Shown here: piece after piece, positions 1-6,187 of the stretch | Layout of the letters: each line of letters starts with the position of its first letter | Position numbering within the stretch: the first letter of the stretch is position 1 | NCBI GenBank assembly: GCA_019425005.1 | Contig: JAHYYK010000035.1 | Coordinates: 1 to 19,044, forward strand | DNA length: 19,044 bases | Origin: Collinsella sp. | Lineage (GTDB): Bacteria > Actinomycetota > Coriobacteriia > Coriobacteriales > Coriobacteriaceae | Direction: 5' to 3' | Program-made: the position numbers and the translations under genes | Notes under the pieces: model-generated | Seen by the model: the letters and a program-made list of their open reading frames with translations, nothing else | What the model was told of the DNA's origin: nothing | Databases searched by the model: none

Positions 1-389
1 TGGAGTATCTGACGTCGGTGCCGGCGTGGTATTTGGCGACGAGCGTTGACGGGCAGCCGCATGTGCGTCCGTTTTCGTTTGCGCAGATCCAGGACGGCAA
101 GCTGTGGTTTGTAACGGCGCGCGCCAAAGACGTGTGGCAAGAGCTGCTGCAAAATCAACGCTTCGAGGCCACGAGTTGGTGGCCGGGCCATGGCTGGCTC
201 ATCTTGCGTGGGCATGCGGGTCTGGATGACCAGGCCGCTCCCGATATGCGCGAGGCAGGCTGGAAGCACCTGGAGCGCCTAGGCGAGCACTACGAGGGCG
301 CAGACGATCCCACGCTCGTCTTCTTTAGCGTGGAGGAACCCGAAGCCTTTATCTGCAACCATGACGAATGGGTGCCAGTCGAGCTCTAA
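1..389 (+). CDS. Pyridoxamine 5'-phosphate oxidase family protein, 5'-truncated
   Basis: The frame is open from the first bases of the window (codons from position 3) to the TAA at 387-389, so the true start lies upstream; the in-frame GTG at 18 is probably internal. The visible ~128 residues have the split-barrel flavin-binding pattern of small PNPOx-like proteins: 'PAWYLATSVDGQPHVRPF' near the start, then 'GKLWFVTARAKDVWQEL', and a C-terminal strand 'PEAFICNHDEW'. Family members bind FMN or related cofactors; most are uncharacterised reductases or oxidases, and true PLP synthesis cannot be inferred from this fragment. It is followed by a hairpin (435-487) and looks unrelated to the arginine genes downstream. 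Confidence 0.75.
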   Translation, partial: EYLTSVPAWYLATSVDGQPHVRPFSFAQIQDGKLWFVTARAKDVWQELLQNQRFEATSWWPGHGWLILRGHAGLDDQAAPDMREAGWKHLERLGEHYEGADDPTLVFFSVEEPEAFICNHDEWVPVEL

Positions 390-434
390 ACGAGTCTCTC
401 AGCAAGCTTCGACAATTCAAATTCTCGCATGTAG

Positions 435-487
435 CGGGCCCCACATTGCAACGTCACCGCAAGGCGCACTGGGCAATATGGGGTCCG
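435..487 (+). terminator. Long hairpin, probable terminator of the PNPOx-like gene
   Basis: Arms 435-449 and 473-487 pair over 15 positions with one C/A mismatch and one G-T pair; the 23-nt loop is 450-472. The arms begin CGGGCCCCACATTGC and GCAATATGGGGTCCG. The sequence after the stem (TGTTTATTTG) is only moderately T-rich, so this is a non-ideal intrinsic terminator. It lies 45 bp after the stop codon and before the arg control region. Confidence 0.5.
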
Positions 488-532
488 TGTTTATTTGTCA
501 ATTCCTTTGAGTGAATGTGTCGTGACTGTTTC

Positions 533-571
533 AATGCATGAATATGCAAAAGATTTGCGTATAAATGCATC
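533..571 (+). promoter_or_regulatory. Tandem ARG-box-like operators upstream of argC
   Basis: Two 14-bp dyads, TGCATGAATATGCA (535-548) and TGCGTATAAATGCA (556-569), share the form TGCRT-N4-ATGCA. Their starts are 21 bp apart, so as 18-bp boxes (533-550 and 554-571) they are separated by 3 bp. That is the classic geometry of paired ARG boxes bound by the hexameric arginine repressor ArgR; the known consensus TGAAT-N4-ATTCA has the same arm length and spacing. The second box contains TATAAA (560-565), a possible -10 element, so binding would block transcription of argCJBD. The repressor gene is not in the window; assignment to ArgR is inferred. Confidence 0.6.
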
Positions 572-609
572 TTCTGGTGCTAAAGTTTCAACCCACTTCA
601 TAACGACCG

Positions 610-641
610 CTGCGAAATGCGCATCGGTGCATAAATCGCAG
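610..641 (+). promoter_or_regulatory. Hairpin just upstream of the argC ribosome binding site
   Basis: CTGCGA (610-615) pairs with TCGCAG (636-641). Inside it ATGCGC (617-622) pairs with GTGCAT (627-632, one G-T pair) around the tetraloop ATCG. The structure ends 2 nt before the argC Shine-Dalgarno (AAGGAG, 644-649). It could affect translation or mRNA stability, or be another protein-binding dyad; no T-run follows, so it is not a terminator. Confidence 0.35.
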
Positions 642-655
642 ACAAGGAGTCTGAT

Positions 656-1726
656 ATGTCTTTGAAGGTTGGAATCGTCGGCGCGGCTGGATATGCCGGA
701 GCCGAGCTCATTCGCCTCGTCCTCGGTCATCCCGAGTTTGAACTTGCTGCCATTACGTCCAACGCCGATGCCGGCCAGCCGTTGTCTGCGGTGTACCCGA
801 GCTTCACCGGCGTAAGCGATCTTGTCTTTACGACGCATGATGCCCCCGAGCTCAAGAACTGCGACGCGGTCTTTTTGGCCGTGCCGCACACGGCTGCCAT
901 GGCACAGGTGCCCGCGCTGCTTGCATCGGGCGTCTCCTGCTTTGATCTTTCGGCCGACTACCGTCTGAACGACGCGTCCGTTTTTGAGGCTTGGTATGCC
1001 GCCGAGCATACGAGCCCCGAGCTGCTCAAGACCCGTGCCTTCGGTCTGCCCGAGCTGTTCTGCCAGGACTTGGAGACCGCCGCATCCGACCATGCCGACG
1101 GCAAACCCGTGCTGGTCGCCTGCGCCGGTTGCTATCCCACCGCAACGAGCCTTGCCGCCGCGCCCGCCGTGCGCGCGGGCTGGGTGGCCGAGAACGGTCC
1201 CGTGATTGTCGATGCCATTAGCGGCGTGACGGGCGCCGGTAAGTCCTGCAACGCCCGCACCCATTTTTGCAGCGCCGACGAGAACTTGGAGGCCTACGGC
1301 GTGGGCAAGCATCGACACACGCCCGAGATTGAGCAAATCCTTGGCCTGACCGATCGCGTCGTCTTTACCCCGCACCTGGCACCGCTCAAGCGCGGTCTGC
1401 TCTCCACGGTGACGCTGCCGCTCGCGCCGCAGGCTCTCGACACGCTGGCTCTTGAGGATGTCGTCGACCATTACAAGCAGTTCTACGCCGGTCGCACCTT
1501 TGTGCGCGTGCTCGATGCCGGCCAGCAGCCCAAGACGGCTTCGGTCGTCGGCACCAACGCTGCCCAGATTGGCCTCGCGCTCAACAAGCGCGCGGGCGTG
1601 CTGGTGGCGACGGGCGCCATCGACAATCTGTGCAAGGGCGCTGCGGGCCAAGCAGTCCAGTGCGCCAATATCGTCTTTGGCTTTGACGAGCGACGAGGCT
1701 TGCCTACAGTGGCGTGCCCGGTGTAG
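656..1726 (+). CDS. argC: N-acetyl-gamma-glutamyl-phosphate reductase
   Basis: Third step of arginine/ornithine synthesis: NADPH-dependent reduction of N-acetylglutamyl phosphate to N-acetylglutamate semialdehyde in the cytoplasm. The 356 residues match family length. The N-terminal Rossmann motif is 'GIVGAAGYAGAEL' (residues 6-18). The catalytic cysteine is Cys159 in 'AGCYPT', followed by 'SGVTGAGK' (189-196), the histidine-bearing 'GKHRHTPEIEQ' (217-227) and the C-terminal 'KGAAGQAVQ' (328-336). The ATG at 656 has a strong Shine-Dalgarno AAGGAG at 644-649. It is the first gene of the argCJBD cluster and is preceded by the ARG-box-like pair. A 135-bp gap with minor inverted repeats (1730-1736/1760-1766, 1770-1775/1808-1813) separates it from argJ. 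Confidence 0.96.
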   Translation: MSLKVGIVGAAGYAGAELIRLVLGHPEFELAAITSNADAGQPLSAVYPSFTGVSDLVFTTHDAPELKNCDAVFLAVPHTAAMAQVPALLASGVSCFDLSADYRLNDASVFEAWYAAEHTSPELLKTRAFGLPELFCQDLETAASDHADGKPVLVACAGCYPTATSLAAAPAVRAGWVAENGPVIVDAISGVTGAGKSCNARTHFCSADENLEAYGVGKHRHTPEIEQILGLTDRVVFTPHLAPLKRGLLSTVTLPLAPQALDTLALEDVVDHYKQFYAGRTFVRVLDAGQQPKTASVVGTNAAQIGLALNKRAGVLVATGAIDNLCKGAAGQAVQCANIVFGFDERRGLPTVACPV

Positions 1727-1861
1727 CACATTCGATTGTTAACGATTTGGTAGTCGGGCATCGAATGGGGCGCCACTCTTAAGCTGGTCTCATGATCACG
1801 ACTGGCATGGCGCACCAACCGATGTCCGTTTTTTTGTTTGACATAAGGAGTCATAAAGACG

Positions 1862-3130
1862 ATGGATACCGAGCTGTTTGATATCAAGATTCGCGCCGTC
1901 GAGGGTGGCGTTACGGCTGCGGCTGGTTTTAAAGCTGCAGGCATCCACGCTGGGTTCCGCAAGAACCCCGAGCGTCTGGATTACGCGCTCGTCGTGCCCG
2001 ATAAACCCTGTCCCGGTGCCGGCGTGTTTACCACCAATCGCTTTTGCGCGGCGCCCGTGCAGGTGAGCCGTGCCAACCTGGGCGGTGCCGACAAGGGGTA
2101 CGGTATCATCGCCGGCATTTCGGTCAACTCTGGCAATGCCAACGCCGCCACGGGTGAGGCCGGCCTTGCATGCGCGCGCGAGACGTGCAGCATCGCATCG
2201 CAGGTCATCGGCTGCGAACCCCAGCAGATCCTAGTCGCCTCCACGGGCGTGATTGGCCAGATTCTGCCGATCGACACGTTTGAGACCGCCATTCCTGCTG
2301 CCTACGAGGCGCTCTCCGCCCACGGTGGCGCCGATGCCGCTCGCGCCATCATGACGACCGACACGCACTCCAAGGAGTACGCCGTATCCTACGTCAGTGA
2401 GGCTGCGGGTCATGCGGGCAATGTCTATACGGTAGGCGGAATGTGCAAGGGCTCGGGCATGATCATGCCCAACATGGCCACCATGATCGCAGTTATCACC
2501 ACCGATGCCACCGTCGAGCCTGCGGCACTTCATGCCCTGCTGCTCTCGACCGTTAAGCAGACCTTTAATAAGGTGACGGTCGATTCCGATACCTCGACCA
2601 ACGACACCTGCATCATGCTTGCTTCTGGCGCTGCTGCCGCTGATACCGAGGCTATCGTCGAGGGCACTGATGCCTTTGACGAACTGTCCTTTGCCGTGCA
2701 CGAGGTGTGCGAGAGCCTGGCGCGCAACATTGCGGCCGATGGCGAGGGTGCGTCAAAGCTCGTGACGGTTAACGTCGCCGGCGCCGCCAACGACGAGGAA
2801 GCCGATATCGCCGCCCGCGCCGTCGCCAATTCGCCGCTCGTCAAGACCTGCATCGCCGGCCACGACTGCAACTGGGGCCGCGTCGCCATGGCGCTTGGCA
2901 AGTGCGGCGTGAAGTTTAATCAGGAAGACGTTTCCATCGACATGATGGGCATGCCCGTCTGTCGCGATGGTCTGACCGTTCCCTTTGACGAGGACGAGGC
3001 TCTGCGACGTTTTGAGGCGCCCGAGATCGTGATCTCGGCCGACCTGGGCGCAGGCGATGCGGCAACGACCGTGTGGACCTGCGACCTCACGCACGAGTAC
3101 ATCTCCATCAACGGTGACTACCGTTCCTAG
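1862..3130 (+). CDS. argJ: Glutamate N-acetyltransferase / amino-acid acetyltransferase (ornithine acetyltransferase)
   Basis: ArgJ moves the acetyl group from N-acetylornithine to glutamate, closing the cyclic arginine pathway; some members also use acetyl-CoA. The 422-residue precursor cleaves itself into alpha and beta chains before a threonine in 'MPNMATMI'; here that nucleophile is Thr207. Other family motifs are 'NSGNANA' (89-95), 'STGVIG' (127-132), 'TTDTHSKEY' (165-173), 'AGHDCNWGR' near residue 340 and the C-terminal 'YISINGDYRS'. Start chosen at 1862 with AAGGAG at 1845-1850 (11-nt spacing, slightly long). Whether it is mono- or bifunctional cannot be told from sequence; no argA-type synthase is in the window. 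Confidence 0.95.
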   Translation: MDTELFDIKIRAVEGGVTAAAGFKAAGIHAGFRKNPERLDYALVVPDKPCPGAGVFTTNRFCAAPVQVSRANLGGADKGYGIIAGISVNSGNANAATGEAGLACARETCSIASQVIGCEPQQILVASTGVIGQILPIDTFETAIPAAYEALSAHGGADAARAIMTTDTHSKEYAVSYVSEAAGHAGNVYTVGGMCKGSGMIMPNMATMIAVITTDATVEPAALHALLLSTVKQTFNKVTVDSDTSTNDTCIMLASGAAAADTEAIVEGTDAFDELSFAVHEVCESLARNIAADGEGASKLVTVNVAGAANDEEADIAARAVANSPLVKTCIAGHDCNWGRVAMALGKCGVKFNQEDVSIDMMGMPVCRDGLTVPFDEDEALRRFEAPEIVISADLGAGDAATTVWTCDLTHEYISINGDYRS

Positions 3131-3211
3131 ATTCCAGGCACGCTGCGCATCTTGCCGCGATTGCGGACGGCGGAGCACGGCACGATAACGATACGAAAGA
3201 CGAGGCAGATT

Positions 3212-4192
3212 ATGAAATTCGCACGCGATTGTCGTTCGAGCGAATCCAACGAAGCAACCGCGCAGCTGCTGTTCGAAGCGCTGCCGTGGATTAAAAACCT
3301 GACCGGCAAGACGGTCGTTATCAAGTATGGCGGAGCCGCCATGGTCGATGAGCAGCTGCGCCGCGACGTGATGAGCGACATCGTTTTGCTCAAGATCATC
3401 GGTATGCGCCCCGTCATCGTGCATGGCGGCGGCAAGGCCATCAACGAGGCGCTGAGCCATTACGATATTCCCGTCGAGTTTAAGAACGGCCAGCGCGTGA
3501 CCACGCCGGCGACTATGGATATCGTGCGCGAGGTGCTGGGCGGCAAGGTTAACCAGGAGCTGGTCGCCGCCATCAACCACCACGGCAACCTGGCCGTAGG
3601 CGTGTCGGGCAGCGATGCCGGCACACTCATCGCCGAGCTGCTCGACCCCGAGCTCGGTCGCGTGGGCAAAGTGACGCACGTCAACACCGACTATATCGAG
3701 CGCTTGCTCGATAGCGAGTACATTCCCGTTATCGCTACCGTCGCGGCGGGGGAGGACGGCGGATTCTTCAACATCAATGCCGACACCGCTGCCGGTGCCG
3801 TTGCGGCGGCGCTTCACGCGCATAAGGCGATTTTTTTGACCGATGTCGACGGCCTGTACAAGGATTTTAGCGACAAGGACTCGCTTATCTCCAACCTGAC
3901 GCTCGACGAGGTCAACGAGATGCTCTACGGCGGAGAAGTCGACAAGGGTATGATTCCCAAGCTGCGCGCCGCCGTCGATGCGCTTGCTGCTGGCGTGTTC
4001 CGAGCCCACATCATCAACGGCACGACGCCGCACTCGCTGCTGCTGGAGTTGCTGACCGATGCTGGCGTCGGTACCGTGATCCACTCCACCGAGACGGCCT
4101 ACGAGTTCGATACGCATCCGCATCCGCTTTCGACGTTTGCGGCGCGTCTGACCGAGAACCTCGACGAGGTCGAGAAGCTCCAGACGGTCTAG
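3212..4192 (+). CDS. argB: N-acetylglutamate kinase
   Basis: Second step of arginine synthesis: ATP-dependent phosphorylation of N-acetylglutamate. From the ATG at 3212 (weak GAGG at 3202-3205) the protein has 326 residues. The amino-acid kinase fold is clear: 'VIKYGGAAM' with Lys38, 'VHGGGKAINEA' (70-80), 'GQRVTTPATMDIV' (93-105), 'VSGSDAG' (131-137), 'NINADTAAGA' (187-196) and 'FLTDVDGLY' (208-216). About 33 residues precede the kinase core; such an N-terminal helix is typical of hexameric, arginine-inhibited ArgB enzymes, so feedback control here is plausible. A ~35-residue tail extends past the usual C-terminus. The frame is open back to a TTG at 3152, but that start has no good ribosome site and lacks family similarity. 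Confidence 0.94.
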   Translation: MKFARDCRSSESNEATAQLLFEALPWIKNLTGKTVVIKYGGAAMVDEQLRRDVMSDIVLLKIIGMRPVIVHGGGKAINEALSHYDIPVEFKNGQRVTTPATMDIVREVLGGKVNQELVAAINHHGNLAVGVSGSDAGTLIAELLDPELGRVGKVTHVNTDYIERLLDSEYIPVIATVAAGEDGGFFNINADTAAGAVAAALHAHKAIFLTDVDGLYKDFSDKDSLISNLTLDEVNEMLYGGEVDKGMIPKLRAAVDALAAGVFRAHIINGTTPHSLLLELLTDAGVGTVIHSTETAYEFDTHPHPLSTFAARLTENLDEVEKLQTV

Positions 4193-4230
4193 CCGACCCG
4201 CGGTCGTCGCGTCCCTGCACCCATAGCCCT

Positions 4231-4244
4231 GCGCCGTACGGCGC
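4231..4244. repeat. Perfect 14-bp palindrome between argB and argD
   Basis: GCGCCGTACGGCGC is its own reverse complement. In RNA it would form a 5-bp GC stem with a GTAC loop, just ahead of the argD Shine-Dalgarno (AAAGG, 4251-4255). It may tune translation or mRNA processing between the two genes; no T-run follows, so termination is unlikely. Confidence 0.4.
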
Positions 4245-4261
4245 CCAACGAAAGGCATCTC

Positions 4262-5545
4262 ATGTCACTTGCAACTCAGCAATCACTCGAATCCCATTAC
4301 GTTATGCATACCTTTGGTCGCTCGCCGGTAGAGTTTGTCGAAGGTCACGGTATGAAGCTCATCGGTGACGATGGTCGTGAGTATCTCGACTTTCTCGCTG
4401 GTATCGGTGTGTGCAGCCTTGGCCACGGCAACCCTGCAGTGCTCTCGGCGCTCGAGGCTCAGACCAAAAAGCTTCTGCATGTGTCTAACTACTTCTACAT
4501 CGAGCAGCGTGGACAGGTCGCGGCGCTGCTGTCCAAGCTTGCCAACGACGACGTAGATGGTGCGTGCGTGCTGGCCGATGCCATTGCCGCCGGCGATGAG
4601 ACCACGGCCGCTGCGCTCGGTGCCCCGGCTGCGGACGAGCAGGTGTGGGAGACGTTCTTTGCCAATTCTGGTGCCGAAGCCAACGAGGGCTCGATGAAGC
4701 TCGCGCGTCTGTACGCCAAGCGTGCTGGTAACGGCGGCAACACCATCGTATGCATGCGTGGCGGCTTCCACGGCCGTACGCTCGAGACCATTGCCGCCAC
4801 CATGCAGGATCGGCTACAGGACAGTTTCCGTCCGCTGCCGGGTGGCTTTGTGGCCTGTACGCCCAACGATGTCGACGAACTGCGTTCGATCTTTAAGCAG
4901 CTGGGAAGCGAGGTCTGCGCCGTCATGCTCGAGCCGATTCAGGGCGAGAGCGGCGTGCACCCCATGACCGAGGAGTTTATGGCGGCGGCGCGCGACTTGG
5001 CACACGAGGTGGGCGCCGTTCTTATCGCCGACGAGGTCCAGTGTGGCATCTTCCGCTCCGGCAAGCCGTTTGCATTCCAGACCTATGGCGTGGAGCCCGA
5101 CATTATGAGCCTTGCCAAGGGCATTGCCGATGGCGTGCCCATGGGTGCCGTGGTGGCAAAGAAGGAGATCGCCGACGTGTTTAAGCCGGGTGACCACGGC
5201 TCGACCTTTGGCGGTAGCTGCTTGGCTGTCGCGGCGTGCGCCGCGACGCTCTCTGCGCTCGTGCGCGGCGATTTTGCCGAGCATGTTGCCAAGGTGGGTG
5301 CTTATATGGAGCAGGCGCTGGCTAAGCTTCCGCATGTGGTAGAGGTGCGTGGTCGCGGCCTGATGCTCGGCTGCGATTTGGATGATGCCGCGGGTGATGC
5401 ACACGACGTCGTGGCCCGTGCATTGGGGGCTGGTGCCGTGATCAACGCTACAGGCGCACATACGCTGCGCTTCCTGCCGCCGCTCGTGTGCGAAGAGGCC
5501 GACGTGGACAACCTGATCGAGATCCTGGCGGGTGTTTTGGCTTAG
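4262..5545 (+). CDS. argD: Acetylornithine aminotransferase (PLP-dependent)
   Basis: Converts N-acetylglutamate semialdehyde to N-acetylornithine using glutamate and PLP. The 427-residue class-III aminotransferase shows 'YLDFLAGIGVCSLGHGNP' (41-58), 'FFANSGAEANE' (132-142), 'GGFHGRTLETI' (167-177), 'EPIQGESGV' (224-232), 'IADEVQCGIFRSG' (255-267) with the PLP-binding Asp257, and 'SLAKGIADGVPMGA' (283-296) with the Schiff-base Lys286. ATG at 4262 has AAAGG at 4251-4255. Roughly 30 extra, mostly acidic and alanine-rich residues (about 97-129) are inserted before the 'NSGAEANE' motif compared with ordinary ArgD. Some ArgD enzymes also act on succinyl-diaminopimelate; context favours arginine. 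It is the last gene of the unit, followed by a terminator. Confidence 0.94.
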   Translation: MSLATQQSLESHYVMHTFGRSPVEFVEGHGMKLIGDDGREYLDFLAGIGVCSLGHGNPAVLSALEAQTKKLLHVSNYFYIEQRGQVAALLSKLANDDVDGACVLADAIAAGDETTAAALGAPAADEQVWETFFANSGAEANEGSMKLARLYAKRAGNGGNTIVCMRGGFHGRTLETIAATMQDRLQDSFRPLPGGFVACTPNDVDELRSIFKQLGSEVCAVMLEPIQGESGVHPMTEEFMAAARDLAHEVGAVLIADEVQCGIFRSGKPFAFQTYGVEPDIMSLAKGIADGVPMGAVVAKKEIADVFKPGDHGSTFGGSCLAVAACAATLSALVRGDFAEHVAKVGAYMEQALAKLPHVVEVRGRGLMLGCDLDDAAGDAHDVVARALGAGAVINATGAHTLRFLPPLVCEEADVDNLIEILAGVLA

Positions 5546-5570
5546 CGCTATTAGGCATAGCAATTTGAAG

Positions 5571-5629
5571 CGGGCTCCAGACCGTCACGTGCCGTTTGGC
5601 ACACGATTGGGCGAACTGGAGCCCGTTTT
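5571..5629 (+). terminator. Rho-independent terminator of argCJBD
   Basis: Perfect 10-bp arms CGGGCTCCAG (5571-5580) and CTGGAGCCCG (5616-5625) are followed by TTTT (5626-5629). The loop holds a second hairpin, GTGCC/GGCAC (5589-5593/5598-5602). Outside the stem, TAGCAA and TTGCTA also match, extending the dyad. Confidence 0.85.
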
Positions 5630-5657
5630 GCTATCGATTTACCATGGCCGGGATGGG

Positions 5658-5881
5658 CCGTGTGCAAAAAGTGGTAAATATGAGTACGGGCACTAACTTC
5701 GTAACATATAAATTAGTTGTTTTTAGACGAGTTGGGCCACATATGTCCAGTTTTGTAGTTGGCAAATTGGCTTAACTGGACTATCGATCGTCTTTCTAAT
5801 GCCGGATTTGCCTTTTATGACTTCGAAAACGCTGCTACTAAAAAGGTAGCAGTACTCATATTTGGCATTTTTTGCACACGG
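5658..5881. repeat. AT-rich gene-free segment bounded by 30-bp inverted repeats
   Basis: Positions 5658-5687 and 5852-5881 are inverted copies of one 30-bp sequence with 27 of 30 identical; both outer ends read CCGTGTGCAAAAA inward. The 164 bp between are visibly AT-rich against the GC-rich flanks. They hold two more dyads: GTCCAGTT/AACTGGAC (5745-5752/5774-5781) and CTGCTAC/GTAGCAG (5832-5838/5846-5852), the second abutting the right repeat. No convincing gene is present. The layout resembles a small non-autonomous transposable element (MITE-like) or an interspersed regulatory repeat. No target-site duplication is evident, and the class is inferred only. Confidence 0.5.
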
Positions 5882-6013
5882 GTATTCGCCAGGGGTCCAT
5901 TTTGCCGCCCGCGCTTCACTTCGCTACTTCGCTCCTCGCGTGCTGCGCTGGAAAACGCTTCGCGTTTCCTCAGCTCCGCACCCTTGCGGGTTCGAATCCC
6001 ATGCGATGGGCCC
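5882..6013. other. Gene-free stretch with tRNA T-arm-like remnant
   Basis: This 132-bp piece has no supported gene. It contains GGGTTCGAATCCC (5988-6000), identical to a tRNA T-arm core. GGGTCCAT (5893-5900) can pair with ATGGGCCC (6006-6013). Smaller hairpins are GGAAA-A-CGC/GCGTTTCC (around 5950-5968) and CCGCA/TGCGG (around 5976-5989). No anticodon arm or matching acceptor stem is found and the span is too long, so it is not called a tRNA. A decayed tRNA or an old integration scar is possible. Confidence 0.3.
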
Positions 6014-6044
6014 AAAAACGAAAGGCCCCCATAGCTGGGAGCCT
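6014..6044 (-). terminator. Terminator of tRNA-Val (minus strand)
   Basis: Read on the minus strand, AGGCTCCCA (6044-6036) pairs with TGGGGGCCT (6031-6023) around the loop GCTA, with one G-T pair, and is followed by TTCGTTTTT (6022-6014). It lies 10 bp beyond the CCA end of the tRNA gene, so it ends the tRNA transcript and possibly asnB readthrough. Confidence 0.85.
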
Positions 6045-6054
6045 ATCAAATCAG

Positions 6055-6130
6055 TGGTGGGCGATGAGGGATTCGAACCCCCAGCCTTGTGCGTGTAAAG
6101 CACCTGCGCTAACCGTTGCGCCAATCGCCC
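6055..6130 (-). tRNA. tRNA-Val (anticodon UAC)
   Basis: The 76-nt cloverleaf on the minus strand has acceptor GGGCGAT/ATCGCCC, D-stem GCGC/GCGC, anticodon loop TTTACAC (anticodon UAC, reading GUA and related Val codons), T-stem GGGGG/CCCTC around TTCGAAT, and an encoded ACCA end. The outermost anticodon-stem pair is a G-A mismatch (GGTGC/GCACA); the rest pairs normally. It lies 57 bp downstream of asnB on the same strand, with its own likely -10 box at 6141-6146. Confidence 0.93.
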
Positions 6131-6140
6131 GCAGGGATTG

Positions 6141-6146
6141 AGTATA
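6141..6146 (-). promoter_or_regulatory. Likely -10 element of tRNA-Val
   Basis: On the minus strand this reads TATACT, ending 10 nt before the tRNA 5' end, as expected if transcription starts a few bases upstream of the tRNA. No good -35 is visible. A TAGCGG/CCGCTA dyad (6145-6150/6168-6173) overlaps its upstream edge. The tRNA may also be reached by readthrough from asnB. Confidence 0.45.
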
Positions 6147-6187
6147 GCGGAAACCCCGCGCTGTTCACCGCTAATTCATAACGAAAT

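Noticed and set aside
491..1729. Open frame antisense to argC covering the ARG-box region
   Set aside because: It mirrors argC codons and would run through the operator; no protein family features.
1730..1840. Terminator between argC and argJ
   Set aside because: The inverted repeats have large loops and the T-run (1829-1835) lies 16 bp beyond the nearest stem, so attenuation is not supported.
5893..6013. Possible tRNA on the plus strand
   Set aside because: Only a T-arm core and a long-range pairing exist; no D-arm or anticodon arm, and the T-stem has a mismatch.
5759..6141. Several short open frames between argD and tRNA-Val
   Set aside because: They run through inverted repeats, terminator and tRNA sequence on both strands and have no ribosome sites.
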